NCBI RefSeq assembly: GCF_002115755.1
Contig: NZ_JFKA01000004.1
Span: forward strand, 1-64,000
Direction of reading: 5' to 3'
DNA: 64,000 nt
Origin: Thalassospira mesophila
GTDB lineage: Bacteria; Pseudomonadota; Alphaproteobacteria; Rhodospirillales; Thalassospiraceae
Positions within the stretch are counted from its first letter, which is position 1, and every line of letters begins with the position of its first letter. Shown here piece by piece: positions 9,273 through 18,317 of the stretch. Below the pieces are notes generated by a model. The model had not been told where the DNA came from. It worked only from the letters and a program-made list of their open reading frames with translations, and made no database searches. The translations under genes and the position numbers were made by a program.

Positions 9273-11069
9273 TCAGGCCGCGTCGCGTTCAAACTGCAAT
9301 TTGGCCAAGCGGGCATAAAGCGGGCTGGTTTCAAGCAATTCGTGGTGCGAGCCAATGGCGATAAGCTGGCCATCATCAATCACGGCGATGCGGTCTGCAT
9401 GCAGCACGGTTGACAGCCGATGAGCGATCACCAGTGTTGTCCGCGATTTCATGATGGTTTCAAGCGCCTTTTGCACCACCTGTTCGCTTTCGGCATCGAG
9501 CGCGCTGGTGGCTTCATCAAGCAGCAACACCGACGGATTACGCAAAATGGCACGGGCAATGGCAATACGCTGACGCTGCCCGCCAGACAGACGCACACCT
9601 TTTTCACCAAGGAAGGTATTAAAGCCATCGGGCAAGCGATCAAGGAACTCGCTGGCATAGGCGGCATCGGCGGCGGCGCGCACATCAATATCTGATGCGT
9701 CGGGGCGACCGTAACGGATGTTTTCCCACGCATTGGCAGCGAAAATTACCGGGTCCTGGGCCACCAGTCCCAACCGTTCACGCACGGCAATCGGGTCGGC
9801 CTGGCGAATTTCAACACCATCAAGCGAAATTGTCCCTGCCGCCGGGTCATAAAACCGCAGCAACAACTGAAACACAGTGGTTTTCCCGGCACCGGACGGC
9901 CCCACCAGCGCCACAGTTTCACCCGCCCGCACATCAAGCGAAAAGCCGGTCAGCGCTGAACGGTCTGGCCGGGCCGGATAATGGAAGGTGACATTTTCAA
10001 ACCGGACATTGCCCTGATGATGATCGGGCATGGCGACGGTATTGACCGGGGCGGCAATGGCGGGTTGGGTTTGCAGCAAGGCAATCAGGCGTTCGGCGGC
10101 ACCGGCTGCGCGCTGCAAATCGCCAATTACTTCGCTAATCGCGCCGACAGACCCTGCAACCACGACTGCGTAAAACACAAAGGCCGACAGTTCACCGGCC
10201 GAAATGGTGCCATTTAGCACATCATGCCCGCCGATCCACAAAATAACCCCGACGGCGCCAAACACCATGATAATGACCACGGCAGTCAGAAGGGCACGGG
10301 CCGAAATGCGCGAGATCGAGGTTTTAAAGGCCCCTTCAACGTAGCCGTTAAAGCGGTTGCTTTCGATTTCTTCATGGGTATAGGCCTGAACTGTGCGCAG
10401 CGCATTGATCGATTCTTCGGAAAAGGCACTGACATCGGCGATGCGGTCTTGCGAATCCCGCGATAACCGGCGCACCTTGCGTCCGTAAAATATGATCGGC
10501 ACCACCACCAGCGGCACCACCAGCAACACAAGAGCGGTTAGTTTGGGGCTGGTAATTGCCAGCATCGCCAGGCCGCCAACAAACATCAGGATGTTGCGAA
10601 GGGCGATAGAAACGCTGGAGCCGATAACCACCTGCAACAGGGAAGTGTCGGTTGTCAGGCGTGACAACACCTCGCCGGTACGGGTGACTTCAAAGAAGCC
10701 GGGATCAAGGCGAATGATATGGGCATAAAGGGCACGGCGAATGTCGGCCACAACCCGTTCCCCGATCCAGGAAACCAGATAGAATCGGGAATAACTGGCA
10801 AGCGCCATTAAAATGGTGAAGCCAAAAAGAACAAATAGCGCCTGGTCAAGCAGGCCGCCATCGCCATCGGCGAAGCCCTTGTCGACCAGAAAACGCAACC
10901 CGTTGCCCAATGCCAGAACGGTCCCCGATGCCACGATCAGGGCAAGGGAGGCACCGGCAATTTGCAATTTGTAGGGTTTGATGAAGGGCAGAATTGCCCT
11001 TAAAGAGGAGAGGTCCCGGCTTCGATCACGATCTTCGAGACGGGCAGAGCTTCGCGGAGAGGGCGCCAC
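9273..11069 (-). CDS. ABC exporter, fused membrane and ATPase domains (MsbA-related)
   Basis: A half-transporter of 598 residues that would act as a dimer in the inner membrane. Residues about 35-320 form the six-helix exporter domain; residues 355-590 form the ATPase with Walker A GPSGAGKTT, signature LSGGQRQRIAIARA and Walker B VLLLDEATSALD. It belongs to the MsbA-related group of alphaproteobacteria (TIGR02204 type), whose cargo is not settled; lipid or drug export is possible. The start used is a GTG with a poor ribosome site, so the N-terminus is uncertain. The frataxin gene lies upstream on the same strand. Confidence 0.85.
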   Translation of the reverse strand: MAPSPRSSARLEDRDRSRDLSSLRAILPFIKPYKLQIAGASLALIVASGTVLALGNGLRFLVDKGFADGDGGLLDQALFVLFGFTILMALASYSRFYLVSWIGERVVADIRRALYAHIIRLDPGFFEVTRTGEVLSRLTTDTSLLQVVIGSSVSIALRNILMFVGGLAMLAITSPKLTALVLLVVPLVVVPIIFYGRKVRRLSRDSQDRIADVSAFSEESINALRTVQAYTHEEIESNRFNGYVEGAFKTSISRISARALLTAVVIIMVFGAVGVILWIGGHDVLNGTISAGELSAFVFYAVVVAGSVGAISEVIGDLQRAAGAAERLIALLQTQPAIAAPVNTVAMPDHHQGNVRFENVTFHYPARPDRSALTGFSLDVRAGETVALVGPSGAGKTTVFQLLLRFYDPAAGTISLDGVEIRQADPIAVRERLGLVAQDPVIFAANAWENIRYGRPDASDIDVRAAADAAYASEFLDRLPDGFNTFLGEKGVRLSGGQRQRIAIARAILRNPSVLLLDEATSALDAESEQVVQKALETIMKSRTTLVIAHRLSTVLHADRIAVIDDGQLIAIGSHHELLETSPLYARLAKLQFERDAA

Positions 11070-11119
11070 GGCAACATTCCAGTTCTGTAATATCGACAGG
11101 AAAACGCCGGACCAAGGAT

Positions 11120-11452
11120 TTAGTCCAGCGCGATCTTGTGCCCGGTCTTGACGGCAAGATCGGCAGCAAGCTGTTCGTGCAAGGTTGTGGCCCCCCGGGT
11201 GGAGCGCCAGCTTTCAGTGTCTTCGTCATAATCATAATGGCTTGCACCGCTTACGGGTGAAGACATCCAGATCTGACGGTTAAGGGCGTGTTTGTTTATA
11301 ACAAACTGCTCGCCCGAGTCGAGTTCGATCGACAGAATACCGGCTTCCAGATCAACGTCAATCTTGTCGCCAATGGCATCGTCGATCACATCAGAGATGG
11401 TTTCGATGGTCTCGTCCGCAAGGCGATGGAAATAGGTTTCTTCAAGGGCCAC
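11120..11452 (-). CDS. cyaY: Iron donor protein CyaY (frataxin)
   Basis: Frataxin homologue of 110 residues, matching the usual bacterial length of about 106. It binds iron and tunes Fe-S cluster assembly in the cytoplasm. The acidic first helix (ETYFHRLADETIETISDVID) and the beta-sheet part DLEAGILSIELDSGEQFVINKH...QIWMSSPVSGASHYDY are diagnostic. I place the start at the GTG at 11452, seven bases after a GGAG site. A longer frame back to 11548 would add a non-homologous N-terminus. A long 3-prime gap is absent: the ABC exporter follows on the same strand. Confidence 0.9.
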   Translation of the reverse strand: MALEETYFHRLADETIETISDVIDDAIGDKIDVDLEAGILSIELDSGEQFVINKHALNRQIWMSSPVSGASHYDYDEDTESWRSTRGATTLHEQLAADLAVKTGHKIALD

Positions 11453-11676
11453 AATCAAACTCCGTCTGTCAGGCGGGAGGGCGTCTTGCCATACCCATGA
11501 TCGTTTTAGTGTGCTGGCGCACCATACTATATAAGGTGAAGCACGCAAGTAGCCATCATCAATGACGGCCAGGAAATGCTGCGTTTGGCTTCAACTGAGA
11601 TATTTACCGTCACAGGGGTTGCGCAGTTGGTTTTTTTCGCCTATACACCGCGCTTCAAATTCCGGAGTGATAGGCG

Positions 11677-11904
11677 ATGAAACAAGACATCCATCCCGAG
11701 TATCATGAAATCACCGTTCAGATGACGGACGGCAGCACCTACACCACGAAGTCGACCTGGGGTAAACCGGGCGACGTCATGAAGCTGGACATTGATCCGA
11801 AGAGCCATCCGGCTTGGACGGGTGTTCATCGTCTTCTCGACAGCGGTGGACAGCTTGCCAAGTTCAAGAAGCGTTTCGCTGGTTTCAATATCGGTAATAA
11901 CTAA
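11677..11904 (+). CDS. rpmE: 50S ribosomal protein L31
   Basis: Ribosomal protein bL31, 75 residues. The opening [19 protein letters not shown] and the SHPAWTG...FKKRF stretch are typical. The zinc-binding cysteines of the C-plus form are absent, so this is the zinc-independent C-minus form, which is common in alphaproteobacteria. The ribosome site GGAG lies ten bases before the ATG. A strong terminator follows, so the gene is a single transcription unit divergent from cyaY. Confidence 0.95.
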   Translation: MKQDIHPEYHEITVQMTDGSTYTTKSTWGKPGDVMKLDIDPKSHPAWTGVHRLLDSGGQLAKFKKRFAGFNIGNN

Positions 11905-11942
11905 GAACACAAATCGCATTTTTTTGCGGTTTATGGGATTAT

Positions 11943-11978
11943 CGCCCGCTACATCGAAAAGATGTGGCGGGCGTTTTT
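11943..11978 (+). terminator. Intrinsic terminator after rpmE
   Basis: A 13-bp stem (11943-11955 with 11961-11973, one G:U) has a 5-base loop and is followed by TTTTTC. Confidence 0.9.
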
Positions 11979-12132
11979 CTTTGCGCCGACACCTTTATTT
12001 GCCCCTTGGCAGCCCTCATATGCCCTACCTGACTATGGTATAAATCGCCTTTTCTTGCCATACTTGGCACCGGGACAGAATGATCGGGGCGAGAAGCATG
12101 TTTATCATGCCGTTTTCGCGGGAGCGCGAGGT

Positions 12133-13974
12133 ATGAGCCAGGTGATCGCGCGCAAGCAGGTCAGCTATGAGGTCTATATAAAAGACCGTACGGGCAAATG
12201 GATTATCCATGCCCACTATACCGGTGCGCAAAAAAAGGTCGCTGAAGACGAAACCTATCAGCTTGAACGTGAAGCCCATGTGATGGCCGTCAAGCTGATC
12301 CGCGAGGTTTACAGCAGTGCGACCAACAGTGCTGACGAATATATCGTTTATCAGACCCGCGATGCCGAAGCCCGGCCCAAAATTGCTGCAACCCGTGCGC
12401 CCACTGCGCCAGGACAGGGGAGCGAAACCTCCACGACCGATCCCTCGGCCAATGCTGGCTCACCAACAGCATCCCCTTCGGCACACCCCAAAAATGCAAA
12501 AACCCTCCGCAAAAAAGATACGGGGATGTTCGGGCTGATCCTGAAAATGATGCTGGCATTTTGCGGGGCCATTGCCATTGGTCTGGCAACGATGCTGGGC
12601 GCGGCCCGCTTGTTGGAGTTTCTCGCCGAAAGCGGCTATCAAATGAGCCAGGGTGCGTTCGAGAAATCCAATTTCATTGCCTTTATTCTGGGGTTCATCC
12701 TGTCTATTGCGCCAATGATGATGGCCCTGAGCCAACGTTTCAGCCAATTTGGCAGCAAACGAAATACCGACGACCCTGCATCGCCATTAGCCCCTGCCCT
12801 GCCCAATGGCCCCACCGACGAGCAAATGCGAACAGCCCGTGCGGCGGCCCTGCGGCGCAGCCTGGAAGAAAATCGTGCGTTTCTGACAGATCAGGAAAGC
12901 GGCGACCCTGTTTCCGCCTCCGGTCCCAGTCCCGGCACCAGTCCCGGCACCAGTCCCGGTCCCGATTCCCGTGACGCCAATATGCTAGACGATGCATCAG
13001 GCCCCACCGACCTTACCGCACCTGATGACAGCCATATCGAAGCCGGGCAAGACAAAACCCCCGCCCTGCAAGCAACCCGGCAAATGATGAAAGACTTCAT
13101 GGCCGGGTCGGTGAGGGCCATTCACGACGCATTACCGCAGCTTGACGCCTATCACAAATTTGGCATGAACCTTTATGTCGCAGGTGCCTGTGATGCCTGC
13201 AGCGAATATAATGCCCTGCCCGGCGAAAATGGCCGATCTGTTTTGCGCGACTGTATTTCGGCACTGGGAGCCAACGGCACCATGTCGGACACGTTTTGCG
13301 CCAGCCTTGATCAATACCTGCTGGAACCAAAATATAACGATATGTACGGGTCAGGACGCGATTCGATGATGGATTTCGTGAAAGATGAAAGCAGCATCAC
13401 GGGTTCGGTGGCCCGGGCTCTTCATATCTGGTCGGAAAAGCCGGTGTCGGCGACGCGCGCGCAAGCAGGCAAAAACGTGCATGCGCTGATGTTTACCGAT
13501 ATCGTCAGTTCAACCCGCCTGACGCAGGAACTGGGCGATATTGGCGCGCAGCAAATCGTTCATGCCCATAACAAAATTGTCCGAACCGCCCTTTTGAACA
13601 ATTACGGCAAAGAAGTAAAACATATGGGCGACGGCATTATGGCCGTGTTTCCGTCTTCAAACTCGGCGGTGGAGGGGGCGATAGAAATTCAAAAACAAAT
13701 GGCCGCCTACAATGCGCGCGACGATCTGGAATTTCATGTCCGCATCGGCATCAATGCCGGCGAAGCCATTTCCGAAGAAAATGACCTGTTTGGGACTGTT
13801 GTTCAACTGGCAGCACGGGTTTGTGCCGCCGCAAGTGGCGATGAGACGCTGGTATCAATGGCGGTAAAAGAAACCTATGCCGGGAAGCGTGCTGCTTTTA
13901 CATCGCGCGGGGTGCGCGACATGAAGGGCTTTGACGCCCCGGTAGAAGTGTTCGCCGTTACCAGCCGCCAATAG
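12133..13974 (+). CDS. Membrane class III adenylate/guanylate cyclase
   Basis: Predicted nucleotidyl cyclase of 613 residues. The N-terminal 90 residues (ISYEVYIKDRTGKWIIHAHY style) are soluble. Two hydrophobic segments follow (about 133-160 and 177-200), then a Pro/Ser-rich linker with a 12-bp tandem repeat, an unassigned helical region, and the cyclase domain at about 450-610. The metal-binding aspartates are present (FTDIVSS, D456; MGDGIMAVF, D500). The usual transition-state asparagine position reads VVQLAAR, with Gln in place of Asn, a variant also common in other bacterial cyclases. The start at 12133 is chosen because the upstream extension from 11962 covers the rpmE terminator. A hairpin ends the unit. 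Confidence 0.85.
   Translation: MSQVIARKQVSYEVYIKDRTGKWIIHAHYTGAQKKVAEDETYQLEREAHVMAVKLIREVYSSATNSADEYIVYQTRDAEARPKIAATRAPTAPGQGSETSTTDPSANAGSPTASPSAHPKNAKTLRKKDTGMFGLILKMMLAFCGAIAIGLATMLGAARLLEFLAESGYQMSQGAFEKSNFIAFILGFILSIAPMMMALSQRFSQFGSKRNTDDPASPLAPALPNGPTDEQMRTARAAALRRSLEENRAFLTDQESGDPVSASGPSPGTSPGTSPGPDSRDANMLDDASGPTDLTAPDDSHIEAGQDKTPALQATRQMMKDFMAGSVRAIHDALPQLDAYHKFGMNLYVAGACDACSEYNALPGENGRSVLRDCISALGANGTMSDTFCASLDQYLLEPKYNDMYGSGRDSMMDFVKDESSITGSVARALHIWSEKPVSATRAQAGKNVHALMFTDIVSSTRLTQELGDIGAQQIVHAHNKIVRTALLNNYGKEVKHMGDGIMAVFPSSNSAVEGAIEIQKQMAAYNARDDLEFHVRIGINAGEAISEENDLFGTVVQLAARVCAAASGDETLVSMAVKETYAGKRAAFTSRGVRDMKGFDAPVEVFAVTSRQ
12928..12963 (+). repeat. Three 12-bp tandem repeats inside the cyclase linker
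   Basis: The unit AGTCCCGGCACC is repeated at 12928, 12940 and 12952, with the third copy diverged at two bases. It encodes Ser-Pro-Gly-Thr repeats in the linker between the membrane and catalytic parts. The copy number could vary between strains by slippage, without breaking the frame. Confidence 0.85.
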
Positions 13975-13980
13975 AAACAT

Positions 13981-14007
13981 TGGGGGCACATGCCGCCCCC
14001 ATTTTAC
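13981..14007 (+). terminator. Probable terminator after the cyclase gene
   Basis: A 7-bp GC stem (13981-13987 with 13995-14001) has a 7-base loop and is followed by TTTTACC. It begins seven bases after the stop codon. Confidence 0.65.
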
Positions 14008-14097
14008 CGAAAAATCCATACGGCTACGGCCCTTTGAACTGGCGAACTGGCGAACCGGCAACAACGGCCAGAACATATCCTGCTGTTTGGCAGGTTG

Positions 14098-14574
14098 TTA
14101 TTTTTGCGGTTCCGGGGGGTCATTACAGGTGCGATACCGGGCGGCAACCTGCAGCTCCATGCGGGCGGCCCGCATATACAGGGCTTGCGCGCGCGCCATT
14201 AGCTCCAACAGGGCGGACGACGCCATAATGCAGTTTTCCTGTTCATCCTTGATACAAACCCTGATGTCCGCCATCAGGTCGTCGCTGTCCACCGCATCGG
14301 CCCAGTCGATTTCACCGGCTTCCACCGCGCGGACCGATAGCAGCCATGCCATTGTCCTGATCAGCCGGGTGGTCATGCGCATTTCTTCCCGAAACTGCGC
14401 CAGGGCACCGTTTTCGCGCAAGTTAAGCCGGTTTTGATGGCGATGGGCAGACAGATAATCCCGTGCCTCGACCAGCAAGGTCAGGGCCTCGTCATAGGTT
14501 TTTGAAAAAGGCACAATGACAAAGTTGCTGTCAGGGCTGCGCTTTTGCCTGAAGGACGGTGGATCATGTGTCAT
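14098..14574 (-). CDS. rcdA: DUF1465 protein, RcdA-like regulator of CtrA degradation
   Basis: A 158-residue all-helical protein of the DUF1465 family, which includes Caulobacter RcdA, an adaptor that works with CpdR and ClpXP to remove CtrA. The recognisable blocks are FSKTYDEALTLLVEARDYL (about 23-41), REEMRMTTRLIRTMAWLL (63-80), with RAVEAGE after it, and LMARAQALYMRAARME near the C-terminus. Function in this organism is inferred from the family. The ATG at 14574 follows a run of G bases very closely. The C-terminal tail RTCNDPPEPQK is not conserved in the family as far as I recall. Confidence 0.8.
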   Translation of the reverse strand: MTHDPPSFRQKRSPDSNFVIVPFSKTYDEALTLLVEARDYLSAHRHQNRLNLRENGALAQFREEMRMTTRLIRTMAWLLSVRAVEAGEIDWADAVDSDDLMADIRVCIKDEQENCIMASSALLELMARAQALYMRAARMELQVAARYRTCNDPPEPQK

Positions 14575-14623
14575 CCCCCGTATATTGGACCGTTTTCAAG
14601 ACAGTTCAAGCATCGCGTCAGCC

Positions 14624-14661
14624 CAAAAACGAAGAGGCCGCTCCTGATAAGAGCGACCTCT
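14624..14661 (-). terminator. Minus-strand terminator in a gene-free gap
   Basis: Read on the minus strand, an 11-bp stem with one mismatch (14651-14661 with 14633-14643) is followed by CGTTTTT. It lies about 300 bases beyond the DUF1192 stop and before the RcdA start. It could end a long DUF1192 message or a separate small RNA. Confidence 0.6.
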
Positions 14662-14968
14662 GCCTCAACCTGCTAAACTTGCCGGACTGTTTTATTTTTT
14701 GAAAACCTATACGCTCGGCTCTGGCCGGGTCAAGTACATAAGTGTCAGAAATGTGACTATCGGTATTAGTACGTATGATCAGCACGAAAAAGAACCGCCC
14801 TATAAAAGGGCGGCCCAGTTTAACAGGGAGGCATCGAAACATCACGTTCGACAAGGGATCAAGACTGAACCCTTAATCTTACATATAGAACAGCAGAATT
14901 AACATTCAATGAACCCAGGGTTTATTTTATCGTTTAAATGACAACCCTATGAATTTTATTTGAAATAT

Positions 14969-15163
14969 TCAGGTTCTAAACAGAGCCTCTGCTCCCTTGC
15001 GCACCCCGTCACGCCGGATCAATGCCTGTTCCACCCGTTCAATTTCAGACAACAATACAGATTTATAGGCTGCCAGGTTTTCGACTGACATGTCTTCAAG
15101 GTCGCGCGGAATGCCCACCGGCATGCCTGCCGCAGCGATTTTCAAAAGATCATCATCCGTCAT
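14969..15163 (-). CDS. DUF1192 small protein
   Basis: A 64-residue cytoplasmic protein. The middle and end match the DUF1192 pattern: a MSVENLAAYKSVLLSEIERVE helix with coiled-coil character, then an arginine-rich end with AEALFR. Its function is unknown. The start at 15163 has a GGAGGG site; a longer frame to 15439 would run into the divergent quinone oxidoreductase gene and is rejected. Pairing of DUF1192 divergent from a quinone oxidoreductase is commonly seen in alphaproteobacteria, from my general knowledge. Confidence 0.8.
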   Translation of the reverse strand: MTDDDLLKIAAAGMPVGIPRDLEDMSVENLAAYKSVLLSEIERVEQALIRRDGVRKGAEALFRT

Positions 15164-15340
15164 CTTCGCCCTCCACTCTTGTTGTTTCAAAGGCTCTGTC
15201 ACAAAAATCAGCCCGGTCTTGCAAGACGCCATCCCACCAAAACCACACGGACCACACCAACATGGCGACAAAAGCCTTTCATCTATCGCTCTGAAAACTA
15301 GATAATAAGCAATGATCACTTTCGCCATAAAGGACGAGCC

Positions 15341-16348
15341 ATGAGCGCGCAAAAAATTCCCGAGACCATCAAGGTCATCGCCATTGAAAATAGCGGTGAA
15401 AACGGCCAACTGGTGACACAAAGCGCCCCCTGCCCCCAACCGGGCCCCGGCGAGGTACTTGTCAAGGTTGCCGCCGCCGGTATTAACCGCCCCGATTTAA
15501 TGCAGGTTGCAGGCATGTACCCGCCGCCCCCCGGCGCATCGGACATTCCCGGTCTGGAACTGGCCGGGCAAATTGTGGCCTGCGGCGCGGATTGCGGTGA
15601 ATGGCAAGCCGGGATGGATGTGTGCGCACTGGTTACCGGCGGGGCCTATGCCCAGTATGCCGTTGTGCCCGCGCAACAGTGCCTGCCAGTCCCCAAGGGC
15701 CTGAGCATGACCGAGGCCGCCTGCCTGCCCGAAACGTTTTTTACCGTCTGGCACAATGTGTTCGACAAGGCACAGTTACAGGCTGGCGAAGTCTTTTTGG
15801 TCCATGGGGGCACATCGGGCATTGGCACCACCGCCATTCAAATGGCCAAGGCCATGGGGGCCACGGTTTTTGCCACGGCGGGCAGTGCCGATAAATGCCA
15901 AGCCTGCCTTGATCTGGGGGCAGACCACGCCATTAATTACCGCGAGCAGGATTTTGACACCGCGGTTATGGACCTGACCGATGGCAAAGGCGCCAATGTT
16001 ATTCTTGATATGGTGGCAGGCGATTATATTGGCCGCGATTTCAAATGTGCCGCCCAGGATGGCCGCATTGCCGTGATTGCCTTTTTGGGCGGCCCCAAGG
16101 CCGATACCAACTTTTTGCCGCTGCTGCGCAAACGCCTGACCCTGACCGGCTCCACCCTGCGCGCCCAGCCGGTGGCCGCCAAAGGGGCCATTGCCGCCAA
16201 ACTGCGCAAAACCATTTGGCCGCTGATTGATGCGGGCAAGATCAAACCGGTTATTTACCGCGAAGTGGCATTTGACGATGCCCAGCAAGGACACAATATT
16301 CTCAAAGAAGGTGCTCATATCGGCAAAGTCGTGATAAAAATGATGTAA
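15341..16348 (+). CDS. NAD(P)H quinone oxidoreductase, zinc-independent MDR family
   Basis: A 335-residue medium-chain reductase of the quinone oxidoreductase/PIG3 type. It shows the substrate-site segment AAAGINRPDLMQVAGMYPPPPGASDIPGLELAG, the cofactor motif HGGTSGIGTTAIQMAKAMGA and no structural zinc cysteine cluster. It probably reduces quinones or enoyl compounds with NADPH in the cytoplasm. The gene is divergent from the DUF1192 gene across 177 bases. The DUF1013 gene follows after about 280 bases with its own ribosome site. Confidence 0.88.
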   Translation: MSAQKIPETIKVIAIENSGENGQLVTQSAPCPQPGPGEVLVKVAAAGINRPDLMQVAGMYPPPPGASDIPGLELAGQIVACGADCGEWQAGMDVCALVTGGAYAQYAVVPAQQCLPVPKGLSMTEAACLPETFFTVWHNVFDKAQLQAGEVFLVHGGTSGIGTTAIQMAKAMGATVFATAGSADKCQACLDLGADHAINYREQDFDTAVMDLTDGKGANVILDMVAGDYIGRDFKCAAQDGRIAVIAFLGGPKADTNFLPLLRKRLTLTGSTLRAQPVAAKGAIAAKLRKTIWPLIDAGKIKPVIYREVAFDDAQQGHNILKEGAHIGKVVIKMM

Positions 16349-16626
16349 ATGCTGTAATCTCGACCCGGTTTTTGGCTTTTAACGCCCCAAATCGGGTCGG
16401 GAAAAATATTCTTGCCCTTTGGACGCAACAGAATGTTGCTTTTAGGTGCGCATTGACCGAAAAGAACGCTGTGGTGCGTTGGGCATTCGCGCGCGGCTGG
16501 CTGCTGGTTGGCCCGCTGCATTGCCGAACCACCGAAAAGGATTATATTCTGGGGCAGATATAGCCGCGTTTTTGGGGTGTTTACCCATCGCCGGTCTCCA
16601 GAAGTTAAATGATAACAGGAGGAATT

Positions 16627-17316
16627 ATGGCTCAGCCCCTCATGCCGAAAGCAACCGCTGTATGGCTTATCGACAATACCGGCTTGTCATTCCGGCAGAT
16701 TGCCGCCTTCACGGGTTTGCATGAGCTTGAAATTCAGGCCATCGCCGATGGTGATGTCAGTCAGGGCATTGTCGGTCGCGACCCGGTGACAAATGGTCAA
16801 TTGACCCAGGCAGAAATCACCCGCTGCGAAGCAGACCCGCGTGAAATTCTGAAACTGGCAAAATCAGACCTGCCGCGTCCGCGCTCGCAAAGCAAGGGCG
16901 CGCGCTATACCCCGGTTTCAAAACGCCAGGATCGCCCGAACGCCATTGCGTGGCTGTTAAAGCATCACCCGGAACTTGCAGACTCACAAGTTTGCAAGCT
17001 GATTGGCACGACCAAGGATACGATTGGCAAAATTCGCGATCGCAGCCATTGGAATTCGGCCAACCTTGTCCCGCGCAACCCGGTTACCATGGGTCTTTGC
17101 ACCGAACTTGACCTTGAAAAACAGGTTGTGATCGCGCGCAACAAGAACCCGGAAAAGATTGTTCGCGATGTCGAGCCTGATCCGCTGCCCGAAGAATTGC
17201 AGATCAAACCGGAACCCGATTTGCCCGGTGCCGGTTCTGACAAGAACAAAAGGGATGACCGCAACAAGTCTCCTCACAATTACAAGGAAGCTGCCGAAAA
17301 CCTTTTCCGCAGCTAA
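16627..17316 (+). CDS. DUF1013 protein (TrcR-type transcription-associated cell-cycle factor)
   Basis: A 229-residue DUF1013 protein conserved across alphaproteobacteria. It opens with MAQPLMPKATAVWLIDNTGLSFRQIAAFTGLHELEIQAIADGD, a region with helix-turn-helix character, and has a second similar part at about 100-140 (AIAWLLKHHPELADSQVCKLIGTTKDTIGKIRDR). The tail is charged. I recall members being described as RNA-polymerase-associated regulators (TrcR); treat that as family knowledge, not proof. The start at 16627 follows an AGGAGGA site by five bases. A strong terminator follows. Confidence 0.85.
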   Translation: MAQPLMPKATAVWLIDNTGLSFRQIAAFTGLHELEIQAIADGDVSQGIVGRDPVTNGQLTQAEITRCEADPREILKLAKSDLPRPRSQSKGARYTPVSKRQDRPNAIAWLLKHHPELADSQVCKLIGTTKDTIGKIRDRSHWNSANLVPRNPVTMGLCTELDLEKQVVIARNKNPEKIVRDVEPDPLPEELQIKPEPDLPGAGSDKNKRDDRNKSPHNYKEAAENLFRS

Positions 17317-17332
17317 CCCCATCCGATCAGAT

Positions 17333-17360
17333 AAGGCCGCCGCAAGGCGGCCTTTCTTTT
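17333..17360 (+). terminator. Intrinsic terminator after the DUF1013 gene
   Basis: A perfect 9-bp stem (17333-17341 with 17346-17354) has a GCAA tetraloop and is followed by TCTTTTT. Confidence 0.92.
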
Positions 17361-17470
17361 TGGCCCGTTTGTTGGTTTCATATGAATGCAGCCGAACCGT
17401 CATATTATTGAAACGCGCCTGCATTAGCATTCATTCGCACACTGAAACAGGCCGATAGAAAAACAATTTT

Positions 17471-18280
17471 ATGCAAAAACGCCCAACCGAACGTCAGGCC
17501 AGCATTGTTGAAACAGTGCGTGCTGACGGATTTCGCACCATCGAAGACCTTGCTGATCGTTTTCAGGTCACCGCCCAAACCATTCGTCGCGACGTTAACG
17601 CGTTATGCGAAGAAGGGTTACTGCGCCGCCGCCACGGTGGTGTTGAACCGGCACTCGAACATGAAAACATCGCCTACCGGGCGCGCAAGGTTTTGCATGT
17701 AAACGAAAAACGAAAAATTGCGGCATTGGTGGCCCGCCATATTCCCGATGGCGCCTCGCTGTTTTTTTCCATTGGCACCACGCCGGAACTGGTTGCCAGT
17801 GCGCTGCTGCAGCACCGGTCGTTACGGATTTTCACCAACAACCTGAATGTCGCCTATGTCGCCGCAACCAATGACAGCTTTGATGTGACGTTGATTGGCG
17901 GCCGGTTGCGCAATCGCGATCGCGACGTTCTGGGGCCCGAGGTTGAGGCCTTTTTTAACAGCTACAAGGTCGATTACGGCATTTTCGGCGTCGGCGGGAT
18001 CGACCCCGACGGCAGCTTGCTGGATTTTGACGAACAGGAAGTGCGCGCGCGCTCGGCTATTCTGGCAAATTCCCGGCAAAACTATCTGGTGGCTGACCAT
18101 ACCAAATTTGGCCGCAACGCCGTGGTGCGCGGGGGCAACATTGCCCAGGTATCGGCCTTTTTCACCGACACCACCCCGCCCGATACCATCATCAACATGA
18201 TCAAGAAAACCGGGGTCGAACTGCATGTGCCCGAACCGGGTGCCGAATTTCCGACCTTTTACGTGCCCGACGAACACTAG
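17471..18280 (+). CDS. DeoR/GlpR family transcriptional regulator
   Basis: A 269-residue repressor of the DeoR family. The N-terminal winged helix (RQASIVETVRADGFRTIEDLADRFQVTAQTIRRDVNALCEEGLLRRRHGGV, about 8-58) fits GlpR closely. The C-terminal sugar-phosphate-binding domain has the SIGTTPE and FGVGGIDPDGSLLDFDEQE motifs. GlpR proteins respond to glycerol 3-phosphate, but no glycerol genes lie in this window, so the target is unknown. It is convergent with a LysR gene, with only 37 bases between the stops. Confidence 0.85.
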   Translation: MQKRPTERQASIVETVRADGFRTIEDLADRFQVTAQTIRRDVNALCEEGLLRRRHGGVEPALEHENIAYRARKVLHVNEKRKIAALVARHIPDGASLFFSIGTTPELVASALLQHRSLRIFTNNLNVAYVAATNDSFDVTLIGGRLRNRDRDVLGPEVEAFFNSYKVDYGIFGVGGIDPDGSLLDFDEQEVRARSAILANSRQNYLVADHTKFGRNAVVRGGNIAQVSAFFTDTTPPDTIINMIKKTGVELHVPEPGAEFPTFYVPDEH

Positions 18281-18317
18281 ACCACCCACGGCTTAACATT
18301 CCAGCCGCATGCTACGT

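Noticed and set aside
14699-14902. A 67-residue open frame between rcdA and DUF1192
   Set aside because: No ribosome site, no family pattern and a composition unlike neighbouring genes.
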